From the NCBI GenBank assembly GCA_963724195.1, contig CAVRTQ010000016.1, positions 372,001-436,000 on the forward strand: 64,000 bases of DNA, read 5' to 3'. Shown here piece after piece: positions 11,167-19,995 of this stretch. The notes beneath the pieces were generated by a model, which was not told where the DNA came from, searched no databases, and saw nothing but the letters and a program-made list of their open reading frames with translations. This DNA comes from Solirubrobacter sp963724195. GTDB lineage: Bacteria > Actinomycetota > Thermoleophilia > Solirubrobacterales > Solirubrobacteraceae. Position 1 is the first letter of the stretch. Each line of letters begins with the position of its first letter. The position numbers and the translations under genes are program-made.

Positions 11167-12572
11167 TCGAGCTCACCGCCAAGCAGGCCGCGGACGCCAT
11201 CCGCTCCGGCGCCCTCGACGCCGCCGAGTACTTCGAGTTCTACCGCGACCGCGCGGCCAACGACCCGTACAACTCGTACATCTGGGTCGCCGAGGAAGCG
11301 CCCGAGATCGACACCCGCAAGCCGTTCGCCGGCGTGCCGATCGCGATCAAGGACCTGTTCTGCACCGAGGGCATCCCGAGCCAGGCCGGGTCGAAGATCC
11401 TCGAGGACTACCGCCCGCCGTACTCGGCCACCTCGGTCAAGAAGCTCACGACCGACGCCGGCGGCACGCTGCTGGGCAAGACGAACCAGGACGAGTTCGC
11501 GATGGGCTCCTCCACCGAGAACTCCGCCTACGGGCCCACCTTGAACCCCTGGGACACGACACGCGTTCCGGGTGGAAGCAGCGGCGGCTCCGCGGCCGTC
11601 GTCGCGGGCGGCACCGCCCCGTGGTCGATCGGCACCGACACCGGCGGCTCGATCCGCCAGCCCGCGGCGCTGACCGGCATCGTGGGCATGAAGCCCACGT
11701 ACGGCGCCATCTCCCGCTACGGCATGATCGCGTTCGCGTCCTCGCTGGACCAGGCGGGCCCGTTCACCCGCGACGTGACCGACAGCGCGATGCTGCTGTC
11801 GGCGATGGTCGGCGCCGACCCGTGCGACTCCACGAGCCTCGGCCTGCCGGAGCCCGTGCGGATCCCGACGGCGACCGACCTCAAGGGCATCCGCCTCGGC
11901 GTGCCGGAGGAGCTGTCCGGCGAAGGCATCGAGGCGGGCGTGCTGCAGGCGTTCGAGGAGTCGCTGGAGCTGGCGCGCCAGCTCGGCGCGACCGTCGAGA
12001 CCACGCACCTCCCGCACGCGCCGCACGGCCTGGCCGCGTACTACCTGATCGCGCCCGCGGAGTGCAGCTCCAACCTCGCCCGCTACGACGGCGTGCGCTT
12101 CGGCTTCCGCAAGCCGGGCGCCACGACGCTGCTGGACATGTACAACCAGACGCGTGAGGCGGGCTTCGGGGCGGAGGTCAAGCGCCGGATCATGCTCGGC
12201 ACCTACGCGCTGAGCTCGGGCTACTACGACGCCTACTACGGCCGCGCGCAGAAGGTCCGGACGCTGATCGCCCAGGACTTCAAGAACGCGTTCCAGAAGT
12301 TCGACTTCATCGTCACGCCGACGGCGCCGGGTGTCGCGTTCGAGCTCAACTCGAAGACCTCGGACCCGCTGGCGATGTACCTGAACGACTTCTGCACCGT
12401 GCCGATGTCGCTGGCCGGCATCCCCGCGATCTCGATCCCGAACGGGTTGTCGGAAGGCCTCCCGGTCGGGCTGCAGATCGCCGGTCCCGCGTTCAGCGAG
12501 AACCGCATCCTCGACGCGTCCCTCGCACTGGAGAAGGCGATCGGCTTCGACGGAAGCAAGGCGTACGCATGA
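11163..12572 (+). CDS. gatA: Asp-tRNA(Asn)/Glu-tRNA(Gln) amidotransferase subunit A
   Basis: 469-residue amidase-signature protein, intact. It hydrolyses glutamine and channels ammonia to GatB. The Ser-cisSer-Lys triad is visible: the Lys in AIKDLFC (about residue 63) and the serines in VPGGSSGGSAA (about 140-150), with the family motif GTDTGGSIRQPAALTGIVG. The C-terminal segment LAGIPAISIPNGLSEGLPVG is typical. ATGA overlaps on both sides link gatC, gatA and gatB into one translation-coupled operon. Confidence 0.96.
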   Translation: MIELTAKQAADAIRSGALDAAEYFEFYRDRAANDPYNSYIWVAEEAPEIDTRKPFAGVPIAIKDLFCTEGIPSQAGSKILEDYRPPYSATSVKKLTTDAGGTLLGKTNQDEFAMGSSTENSAYGPTLNPWDTTRVPGGSSGGSAAVVAGGTAPWSIGTDTGGSIRQPAALTGIVGMKPTYGAISRYGMIAFASSLDQAGPFTRDVTDSAMLLSAMVGADPCDSTSLGLPEPVRIPTATDLKGIRLGVPEELSGEGIEAGVLQAFEESLELARQLGATVETTHLPHAPHGLAAYYLIAPAECSSNLARYDGVRFGFRKPGATTLLDMYNQTREAGFGAEVKRRIMLGTYALSSGYYDAYYGRAQKVRTLIAQDFKNAFQKFDFIVTPTAPGVAFELNSKTSDPLAMYLNDFCTVPMSLAGIPAISIPNGLSEGLPVGLQIAGPAFSENRILDASLALEKAIGFDGSKAYA

Positions 12573-13998
12573 GCACCGAATACGAACCCGTCATCGGGCT
12601 GGAGATCCACGTCCAGCTCAAGACCCGCACGAAGATGTTCTGCGGGTGCGAGCTGAGCTTCGGCGAGGAGCCCAACACGCGCACCTGCCCGGTCTGCCTC
12701 GGCCTGCCGGGCACGTTGCCGGTGACCAACGCCCAGGCCGTCCACTACGGGATCATGATGGGCCTCGCGCTGGGCTGCGAGATCGCCCCGCGGTCGATCT
12801 TCCACCGCAAGAACTACTTCTATCCGGACCTCTCCAAGGGCTACCAGATCTCCCAGTACGACATCCCGCTGTGCCTGGGCGGGCAGCTGGGCGACGTGAA
12901 GATCCACCGGATCCATCTGGAAGAGGACGCGGCGAAGCTCGTGCACGTCGGCGAGTCGGGCCGCATCCACGGCAGCGAGGCCTCGGTCGTGGACTACAAC
13001 CGCGGCGGCACGCCGCTCGCGGAGATCGTCACCGAGCCGGACATCCACTCCGCCGAGCAGGCCCGCGACTGGCTCACGCTCCTGCGCGAGACGCTGCGCC
13101 AGCTGGGCGTGAGCGACGTGAACATGGAGGAGGGCTCGCTGCGCTGCGACGCCAACGTCTCCATCCGCCCGAAGGGCTCCAAGGGCCTGGGCACCAAGAC
13201 CGAGCTCAAGAACATGAACTCGTTCCGGTTCGTGGCGCAGGGCATCAACGCCGAGATCGCGCGGCAGACCGCCTTGGTCGAGTCCGGCGAGCAGGTCACG
13301 CAGGAGACGCTGCACTTCGACCCGGTCAGCGGCCGCATCAGCTCGCTGCGCTCGAAGGAAGAGGCGCACGACTACCGCTACTTCCCGGAGCCCGACCTCG
13401 TCCCGATCGTCCCGACGCCCGAGATGATGGCCGCCGCCGAGGCGGCGATCCCGGAGCTGCCGGGCGAGCGCGAAGCCCGCTACGAGACCGAGCTACGGCA
13501 TCCCGAAGGACACCGCGCACCTGTTCGCCTACGAGCCCACCTGGGGCACGTACTTCGAGCGCGTGGCCGTCGAGGGCAACCGCGACGCACAAGGCCGCGG
13601 CGATCTGGGTGACGGAGCTGCGTACGCGCCTGGGCGCGGACGCCGACCCCGGCAAGTCCCCGGTCGTCCCGGCCCAGCTCGCGGCGCTCGCCGGCCTCGT
13701 CGGCGCCAAGCAGGTCACGGCCGGCTCCGCCCGCACCGTCCTCGACAAGATGGTCGAGACCGGCGACCACCCGGCCGAGATCGCCGAGGCCGAGGGTCTC
13801 ACGGTCATGGAGGACAGCGGCGAGCTGTCCCAGATCGTGGCCAAGGTGATCTCCGAGAACCAGGACATCGTCGAGCGCATCCGCGGCGGCAACCCCAAGG
13901 CCATGGGCGCCCTCGTGGGCCCGATCATGCGCGAGACCAAGGGCCGCGCCGACGGCGGCGAAGTGAACCGCCTCCTGCGCGAGCAACTCGGCGTCTGA
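12569..13998 (+). CDS. gatB: Asp-tRNA(Asn)/Glu-tRNA(Gln) amidotransferase subunit B (two frameshifts)
   Basis: The kinase/transamidase subunit that phosphorylates and amidates the tRNA-bound acid. The N-terminus has EPVIGLEIHVQLKT, the zinc site CxC and CPVCLGLPG, and the cradle motif YFYPDLSKGYQISQYD. The tRNA-binding YqeY-like tail ends at NRLLREQLGV. Two extra bases break it, near 13494 (ETE before, YGIPKDTAHLFAYEP after) and near 13590 (before KAAAIWVTELRTR). Removing both restores 475 residues, the normal length. Because GatCAB is normally indispensable where the matching aminoacyl-tRNA synthetases are lacking, the shifts are best read as sequence errors. Confidence 0.94.
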
Positions 13999-14016
13999 GC
14001 ACGCTCGAACGCGACG

Positions 14017-14041
14017 AAACCTCCGGCTCCGCGCGAGGTTT
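14017..14041 (+). terminator. Hairpin terminator candidate after gatB
   Basis: Inverted repeat AAACCTC/GAGGTTT with an 11-base GC-rich loop, 19 bases after the gatB stop. Only GCTGTCT follows, so the T-tract is poor; it may act as an actinobacterial U-less terminator. It separates the gat operon from the dihydroxyacetone kinase operon. Confidence 0.45.
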
Positions 14042-14070
14042 GCTGTCTAGCGTTCATCCGGAGGAGCCAC

Positions 14071-15080
14071 ATGTCCATGCGCAAGCTGCTGAACGACCCG
14101 GAGGACGTCGTCCGGGAATCGCTGGCCGGGCTCGCCGTCGCCCACGCAGACATCCTCAAGGTCGACCAGGCGGCGCAGATCGTCATCCGCGCCGACGCCC
14201 CCAGGACAGGGCAAGGTCGCCCTCGTCTCCGGCGGCGGCGCGGGCCATGAGCCGACTGCACGGCGGGTTCGTGGGCCTGGGGATGCTCGATGCCGCCTGC
14301 CCGGGCGCGGTGTTCACCTCGCCGGTGCCCGACCAGATGCTCGCCGCGACGACCGCCGTGGACGGCGGCGCCGGCGTCGTGCACATCGTCAAGAACTACA
14401 CGGGCGACGTCTTGAACTTCAAGCTGGCGGCCGAGGACGCCGCCGACGAGGGGATCGCGGTCGAGTCGGTGCTGATCGACGACGACGTCGCGGTGCAGGA
14501 CTCGCTGTACACGGCGGGCCGGCGCGGCGTCGGCGCGACCGTGCTGGCGGAGAAGCTCGCGGGCGCGGCCGCCGAGCGCGGCGACGACGTCGCCGCCGTG
14601 GCCGGGATCGCCCGGCGCGTGAACGACCGCGCGCGGTCGTTCGGGATCGCGCTGTCGTCCTGCATCCCGCCCGGGGCCGGCAAACCGATCTTCGACCTGC
14701 CCGAGGGCGAGATGGAGGTCGGCATCGGCATCCACGGCGAGCCGGGCCGCCGCCGCGAGCCGCTCGGCACCGCCCGCCAGATCGCCGCGGAGCTGGTCGA
14801 GGCCGTGATCTCCGACCTCGCTCCGGCGGACGGCGCCGAACTGCTCGTGTTCACGAACGCGATGGGCGGCACGCCGCTGCTCGAGCTCTACGTGCTGCAC
14901 GGCGAGATCGAGCGGGAGCTGACCGAGCGCGGCCTGCGGCCCGCGCGCCGGCTCGTCGGGCCGTTCATCACGTCGCTGGAGATGGCGGGCGCGTCGCTCA
15001 CCGTGCTCGAGCTCGACGATGAGCTCACGGCGCTCTGGGACGCGCCGGTGCACACCGCCGCGCTGCGCTGGGGGGTCTGA
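14071..15080 (+). CDS. dhaK: Dihydroxyacetone kinase, substrate-binding subunit DhaK (two frameshifts)
   Basis: Binds dihydroxyacetone covalently and receives phosphate from DhaL-ADP/ATP. The N-terminal motif GKVALVSGGGAGHEP then LHGGFVGLGMLDAA, and VLNFKLAAEDAA, are standard. The substrate-binding His lies in GIGIHGEPG. Two extra bases within 60 bp break the frame: an A near 14207 (restoring DAPGQGKV) and an A near 14264 (restoring HEPLHGG). Corrected length is 335 residues, as in other DhaK proteins. GGAGGA precedes ATG 14071. It leads an operon with dhaL and a PTS enzyme I gene, which implies the PEP-dependent rather than the single-chain ATP-dependent kinase type. Confidence 0.93.
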
Positions 15081-15082
15081 GC

Positions 15083-15712
15083 TTGAGCACCGTCTCCGTC
15101 AACGCCTGGATGGACGAGGCCTGCGCCGCCGTCGTCGCGGAGGCCGATCGCCTGACGCAGCTCGACTCCGCGATCGGCGACGGCGACCACGGCAACAACT
15201 TGAAGCGCGGGCTGAAGGCGGTCGTCGAGGCGCTCGCGACCGGCGGCGACGAGCTCACCCCGGGGCGCCGGCTCATCCTCGCCGGCAAGACGCTCGTGTC
15301 GAAGGTCGGCGGCGCGAGCGGCCCGCTGTGGGGCACGGCGCTGCGCCGTGCCGGCCGGTCGCTGGGCGACGCCGACGCGCTGGACGGGCCGGCGCTGGCG
15401 GACGCCCTGGACGCGGCGCTGGCCGGCATCGTCGAGCTCGGGGCGGCGCAGCCGGGCGACAAGACGATGGTGGACGCGCTCACGCCCGCCACGCAGGCGC
15501 TGCGCGCGGCGGTGGAAGCGGGCCAGCCGCTCGCCGACGCCCTGGCCGCGGCGGCCGAGGCCGCCGCCGAGGGCGCACGCTCGACCGTGCCGATGCAGGC
15601 CCGCAAGGGCCGCGCCTCGTACCTGGGCGAGCGGTCGATCGGCCATGAGGACCCGGGCGCCGCGTCCACCGTGCTGATCATCTCGGCGCTGGGCCGCGCG
15701 CTGGAGGACTGA
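15083..15712 (+). CDS. dhaL: Dihydroxyacetone kinase, ADP-binding subunit DhaL
   Basis: 209-residue all-helical nucleotide subunit that holds ADP permanently and passes phosphate from DhaM to DhaK-bound dihydroxyacetone. The Mg-ADP site DSAIGDGDHGNNLKRG (about residues 29-44) is intact. Other family blocks are VGGASGPLWGT, GDKTMVDALTPA and KGRASYLGERSIGHEDPGA. TTG start at 15083, two bases after dhaK. The intact frame contrasts with its neighbours dhaK and ptsI. Confidence 0.93.
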   Translation: MSTVSVNAWMDEACAAVVAEADRLTQLDSAIGDGDHGNNLKRGLKAVVEALATGGDELTPGRRLILAGKTLVSKVGGASGPLWGTALRRAGRSLGDADALDGPALADALDAALAGIVELGAAQPGDKTMVDALTPATQALRAAVEAGQPLADALAAAAEAAAEGARSTVPMQARKGRASYLGERSIGHEDPGAASTVLIISALGRALED

Positions 15713-15713
15713 T

Positions 15714-15870
15714 GCGCCGCGCCGGACCGGCCCCGCGCGGCGGCGGGTGCCGCCAAGGGCGGTCGAGGCGCGGCCGCGTCGGGTCGTGCCCGCGCGCTGG
15801 CGGCGGGCGCCATGACGGTGGCCGAGGTGCGGCCGCGCCGGGTCGGGCCCGCGCGCTGCCGGTGGGCGCT
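15714..15870 (+). repeat. Imperfect tandem repeat, about 59-bp period, between dhaL and enzyme I
   Basis: Units at 15761-15811 and 15820-15870 match at 44 of 51 positions by eye, and a more degenerate copy sits at about 15714-15752. The unit core reads GCGGCCGCG.CGGGTCG.GCCC. An open frame runs through it into the enzyme I gene, but its predicted product is Arg/Gly-rich low-complexity sequence without a recognised domain. I regard it as non-coding spacer; it could also have arisen by slippage. Confidence 0.6.
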
Positions 15871-15897
15871 CGCGCGCGACCGCCGCGGAGGCGCGTA

Positions 15898-17486
15898 ATG
15901 GGCGAGCGGCGGCTCCACGGCCTCGCCGCGGCGCCCGGCGTAGCGGCCGGCGGCGTCTGGCGCGTCGGGCCGGCGGCGTCCAGCGCGCACTCGGGTGATG
16001 CCGCGGCCGAGCTGACGCGCGCCCGCGCGGCGCTGCAGCGCGCGGGCGACGAGATCACCGCGCTCGCCGCCCGGCTGCGCGCGGACGGTGCCGCGGAGCA
16101 GGCCGACATCGTCGAGACCGGGGTGCTGATGGCCGCCGACCCGGCCCTGGACGCGGCCGTCGAAGCCGCGGTCGCGCGCGGGTTGGCCGCTCCCCAGGCG
16201 ATCCTCGAAGCGTGCGATCAACTCGCGGACATGCTCGCCGCGATCGAGGATCCCGGTCCTGGCCGCCCGCGCGGACGACGTCCGCTCGCTCGGTCGCCGG
16301 GCCGCGGCCGGCCGGGCCACACCGAGCGGATCCGGCCCGTTCATCCTGGTCGCGCAGGATCTCGGCCCGGCCGACGTGGCCGAGCTCGACGAGCGCGTGG
16401 CGGGCATCGCGCTCGCCGCCGGCGGCGCGTCGGCGCACGCGGCGGTGATCGCGCGCGGGCTCGGGCTGCCGATGGTCGTGGGCGTGGGCGCGCCGCTGCT
16501 GGAGCTCGCCGACGGCACGTCGCTCGCGGTCGACGGCGACCGCGGAGACGCGATCGTCGATCCGACGCGGCGCGCCGCCCGCCCGCCGCGCGAGGGCGGC
16601 CGCGACCGGCCCCGCCGTCACCCGCGACGGCGTCCGCGTCCGCATCCTGGCCAACGCCGCGGGCGCGGCCGAGGTGCGGGTCGCGCTCGCCGCCGGCGCG
16701 GAGGGCGTGGGCCTGCTGCGGACCGAGCTCGCGTTCCTGGACGCCGCGGCCTGGCCGGACGAGGCCGCGCACCGGCGGATGCTCGCACCCGTGCTGGAGC
16801 TGCTCGGCGGCCGGACCGCCACCGTGCGGGTGCTCGACTTCGGGGGCGACAAGACGCCACCGTTCCTGCGGGGCATCAGCGCGCGGGGCATCGCCCTGCT
16901 GCTCGACCAGCCCGACGCGCTCGCCGCGCAACTGCGCGCGATCGGCGCCGGGGATGGCGTCCGCGTGCTGCTCCCGCTGGTCCGCGACGCCGCCGACGTC
17001 GAGGCCGTCCGCGCCTACACCACGGCGCCGCTCGGGGCGATGATCGAGACGACGGACGCGGTCACGCGGGTGGACGAGATCGCCGCGGCCGCGGACTTCC
17101 TCTCGATCGGCACGAACGACCTCACCGCGGATGTGCTCGGCGTCGACCGCTTCGCCCCCGGCGACGTGGCCACCCACGACCCGCGGGTGCTCGCGCAGAT
17201 CGCCCGTGTCGGGGAGGCCGCGCGGGGCCACGGGCGCGTGCTCGAGGTCTGTGGCGAGGCGGCGTCCGACCCGCGCATGATCCCGCTGCTCGTCGGGTTC
17301 GGGGTCACCGAGCTGAGCGTGGGGGCCGCTCGCGTGGCGGCGACCCACGCGGCCGTGCGCGGGCTCGACGCCGCCGCGGCCGTGCAGCTCGCCCGCGCGG
17401 CCCTGAAGGCGAGCGACGCCGCCGACGTGGAGCGGCTACTCGCTGAGGCCGGCCACGAGCTCGGCGAGCTCGGCGACGGCGCGTGA
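15898..17486 (+). CDS. ptsI: PTS enzyme I, probably serving DhaM (two frameshifts)
   Basis: Phosphoenolpyruvate:HPr phosphotransferase that starts the phosphate relay. GGAGG precedes ATG 15898 by seven bases. The N-terminus LHGLAAAPGVAAGGV matches enzyme I. The phosphohistidine site is GGASAHAAVIARGLGLPMVVG. The PEP-binding barrel shows GVGLLRTELAFLD, VRVLDFGGDKTPPFLRG, DFLSIGTNDLTADVLGVDR and the catalytic Cys in LEVCGEAASDP. Extra bases near 16258 and near 16600 split it into three frames; corrected length is 528 residues, shorter than E. coli EI (575). It lies in the dhaKL operon, convergent with HPr and DhaM, and overlaps HPr by 51 bp antisense. No sugar-specific EIIBC gene is nearby, so its likely job is dihydroxyacetone phosphorylation. 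Confidence 0.9.
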
Positions 17487-17681
17487 GGCGTCTTCGCCGT
17501 CGGCCCGCAGCCGGAGCGTGGTGCCGCCCTTGGCGCCGAGCGAGAGCACCGACAGCAGGCTCTTGGCGTCGACCTCACGCTCGCCCGCCGCGACCTGGAT
17601 GCGCGAGCTGAACGTCATCGCGGTGCGCACGAACTGCGCCGCCGGGCGCGCGTGCAGATCCACGTGGTCCGGAAGGACCAC
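17436..17681 (-). CDS. ptsH: HPr phosphocarrier protein
   Basis: About 81 residues from the likely GTG start at 17681 (an in-frame GTG at 17708 would add nine residues). It accepts phosphate from enzyme I on the His of LHARPAA (about residue 10) and passes it to DhaM. The second signature, AKSLLSVLSLGAKGG, carries the serine that is regulatory in Firmicutes; no HPr kinase is nearby. It starts about eight bases after the dhaM stop, so the two form an operon. Its last 51 bp lie antisense to the end of the enzyme I gene. Confidence 0.9.
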   Translation of the reverse strand: MVLPDHVDLHARPAAQFVRTAMTFSSRIQVAAGEREVDAKSLLSVLSLGAKGGTTLRLRADGEDASRAVAELAELVAGLSE

Positions 17682-17688
17682 CGTCGCC

Positions 17689-18075
17689 TCAGAACTTGGG
17701 GACGACACGAGCTTCCTCGGCCGCGCGCACGACGTCGTCGATCGGCAGGCCGGCCGAGGCGGTCACCGCCGCGGCGATCGCCCCCTCGACGAGCGGCGCG
17801 TCGACCAGACGGGCGCCAGCTGCCCTCGCGGTCCTCCAGGACGCTGCGGACGGTCAGGATCGCGCTGCCGAGATCACCGAGCACGACCACGCCATCGCCC
17901 TGGTCGGCGGCGTCGAGCGCGGCGTCGATCCGGTCGGCGTCCGTGCCGAGCCCGCCGTCCGCCGTCCCGCCGACGCCCTCGAGCGGGACGTCCGGACCGG
18001 CCATCTGCGCGGCGAGCGCGCACGGATGCCCGCCGCGATGTCGGCGCTATGCGAGACGACGACGATCCCGACCAC
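17689..18075 (-). CDS. dhaM: DhaM, EIIA-like phosphoryl donor of dihydroxyacetone kinase (frameshifts)
   Basis: PTS EIIA-mannose-fold protein that transfers phosphate from HPr to DhaL-ADP. MVGIVVVSHSADIA places the active His at residue 9, as in E. coli DhaM. Further family motifs: QMAGPDVPLEGVGGTADGGLGTD and GDGVVVLGDLGSA. Two extra bases near 18018 and one near 17828 break the frame; corrected length is 127 residues, a stand-alone EIIA domain ending near VVRAAEEARVVPKF. In many actinobacteria DhaM is fused to HPr and part of enzyme I; here all three are separate genes. Confidence 0.87.
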
Positions 18076-18092
18076 GCGCCCGAGTCTACGCG

Positions 18093-18731
18093 TCAGGACG
18101 CGTCTTGAACCAGCAGCGCGACCTGGACGCGGTTCTCGACCTCGAGCTTCACGAGCAGCCGCGACACGTGCGCCTTCACGGTCGCGACGCTCATGTGGAG
18201 CTTGGACGCGATGTCGGCGTTCGAGCAGCCCTGGCCGACGAGGTCGGCCACTTCGCGCTCGCGGGCGCTCAGCGACGCGAGCTTGACCCGCGCGGCTTCG
18301 CGCCGGCCGCCGTCGTCGGCGACCAACGAGATCAGGCGGCGCGTGATCGTGGGGGAGAGCGTGCCCTCGCCGGCGTGCACGTGCTCGATCGCGCGCACGA
18401 TCTCCGGCGGCGGCGTGTCCTTCAAGAGAAACCCCGCGGCGCCGGCGCGCAAGGCCCGCAGGACGAGCTCGTCCGCGTCGAACGTGGTCAGGACGATCAC
18501 GGCGGGCGGTGCCGGCTGAGCGCGCAGCAGGCGCGTGGCCTCGATCCCGTCCAGCTGCGGCATGCGGATGTCCATCATCACCACGTCCGGACGGTGCTTG
18601 TCGACGGCCCCCAGGACGCCGCGGCCGTCATCGGCCTCGCCCACGACCTCGATCTGCGGCGCGCCCGCGAGCATCATCCGCAGCCCGGATCGGACCAGGG
18701 CGTCGTCGTCGACCAGCAGCACGCGGATCAC
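18093..18731 (-). CDS. NarL/LuxR-family response regulator
   Basis: 212 residues, GTG start at 18731 overlapping the kinase stop (GTGA). Receiver domain (1-120): acidic DDD pocket at 8-10, phospho-acceptor Asp in VVMMDIRMPQLDG, the Thr in LTTFD and the Lys in LLKDTPP. C-terminal LuxR helix-turn-helix (about 145-210): LSAREREVADLVGQGCSNAD then IASKLHMSVATVKAHVSRLL. Paired with the adjacent DesK/LiaS-type kinase. The likely target is the divergent ABC transporter operon, as is usual for such modules; no operator was identified. Confidence 0.92.
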   Translation of the reverse strand: MIRVLLVDDDALVRSGLRMMLAGAPQIEVVGEADDGRGVLGAVDKHRPDVVMMDIRMPQLDGIEATRLLRAQPAPPAVIVLTTFDADELVLRALRAGAAGFLLKDTPPPEIVRAIEHVHAGEGTLSPTITRRLISLVADDGGRREAARVKLASLSAREREVADLVGQGCSNADIASKLHMSVATVKAHVSRLLVKLEVENRVQVALLVQDAS

Positions 18732-19906
18732 GTCCACGGCAGCACCGCCCGCAGCACGAAGTCGCCGCGCCGGTTCGGGCCGTGCTCCAGGGAGCCGCCC
18801 GCCAGCTCGACGCGCTCGGCCAGGCCGATCAACCCGCTTCCGCCCGGCTGCGGGTCCCGGGCGAGCGCCGACTGACGAGAGACGACTTCGACCACCAGGT
18901 GCTCGTCCGCCGGCCCCACGGTCACTTCCACCGCCGCGGCGGGCGCGTGCTTGCGGGCGTTCGTCAGTCCTTCCTGCACCACGCGGTAGGCGGTGCGGCC
19001 GACCATCACCTCGCCGCCTTCGGCCTCGATCCGCGAGCGCACGTTCATGCCGGCCGCGCGCGACTCCTCGACGAGCGACGGGATCGCGTCGAGCGTCGGC
19101 TGCGGCGGCGCCGTGACGCCGTCGTCGGTCCGCAGCACGCCGATCACGTCGCGCAGGTCCTGCAGCGCCGCGGTGGCGGTCGCGCGGATCACGCCCGCGG
19201 CCTCCTCGATCTCCTGCGGTGAGGCGTCCGGGTGGAACTCCAGCGCGCCGGCGTGCACCGACAGCAGCGACAGCCGGTGCGCGAGCACGTCGTGCATCTC
19301 GCTCGCGATCCGGCGTCGCTCCGCCTCGCGCGCGGCCTCGACGTGCGCGCGCTGCTCGGCCTCGGCCTTCTCCGCACGCTCGCGGGTCGTGCGCAGCAGG
19401 TCGCGCTGGGTGCGCGTGAAGAGTCCCCACGGAACCACGAAGAGCGTGATCAGCACCGCGATCAGGAGTTCGACGCCGAGCGGGACCTCGTCGTCGGTCG
19501 GGTACAGCAACGTGTAGACGACCCCTCCGGCGACGCCGATCGCGGTGATCCCGATGATCTGGCGACGGCTGCCGCGCAGCGCGATGTTGAACAGCGCGAT
19601 CAGCGCGGCGCCGGCCGCGAACGCCGAGACCGCGCTGGCCGCGGTGATCCCGAACCCGATGGCGGCCGGCCAGCGCCGGCGCCACCACATCGCGATCAAG
19701 GCGGCCAAACCGAGCGTGGAGTCGAGGAAGTCCTCGAGGTCGGAGTGCAGGTCCTCGGACTCGCTGTACACGAACACGCCGACGCCGATGGCGATCAGGA
19801 ACATGATCACGTCGACGATCCAGTCGCGCGCGGTCCGCTTGGAACCTGGCTCCTGAAGGAGCGCCCCGGGGAGCATCTGCCGGCTCACACCGCGCAGCGT
19901 ACGCAC
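18728..19906 (-). CDS. Sensor histidine kinase, HisKA_3 type
   Basis: 392 residues with a probable GTG start at 19906 (GTG and ATG alternatives lie 7-10 codons downstream). Residues about 28-165 hold several transmembrane helices with short loops and no large extracellular domain, so it probably senses the membrane or works with the neighbouring transporter. The phospho-His box is EAERRRIASEMHDVLAHRLS (about 215-235), followed by a HATPase_c domain with NARKHA (N-box) and GSGLIGLAERV (G-box). Translationally coupled to the response regulator. Confidence 0.92.
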   Translation of the reverse strand: MRTLRGVSRQMLPGALLQEPGSKRTARDWIVDVIMFLIAIGVGVFVYSESEDLHSDLEDFLDSTLGLAALIAMWWRRRWPAAIGFGITAASAVSAFAAGAALIALFNIALRGSRRQIIGITAIGVAGGVVYTLLYPTDDEVPLGVELLIAVLITLFVVPWGLFTRTQRDLLRTTRERAEKAEAEQRAHVEAAREAERRRIASEMHDVLAHRLSLLSVHAGALEFHPDASPQEIEEAAGVIRATATAALQDLRDVIGVLRTDDGVTAPPQPTLDAIPSLVEESRAAGMNVRSRIEAEGGEVMVGRTAYRVVQEGLTNARKHAPAAAVEVTVGPADEHLVVEVVSRQSALARDPQPGGSGLIGLAERVELAGGSLEHGPNRRGDFVLRAVLPWT

Positions 19907-19995
19907 GCGTGGCGCCTGACACCCCCTACCGAAGTCGATCCCAAATGGCCGAGCGACCGATTCCAGCGGCCCCGCCGCGGACGATCCTCCCGGCC

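Noticed and set aside
13338..15053. Minus-strand open frame opposite gatB and dhaK
   Set aside because: Low-complexity product; conserved proteins are encoded on the plus strand.
15712..15897. Extra protein or N-terminal extension of enzyme I through the tandem repeat
   Set aside because: Arg/Gly low-complexity product, whereas ATG 15898 has a good ribosome site and starts exactly at the family N-terminus.
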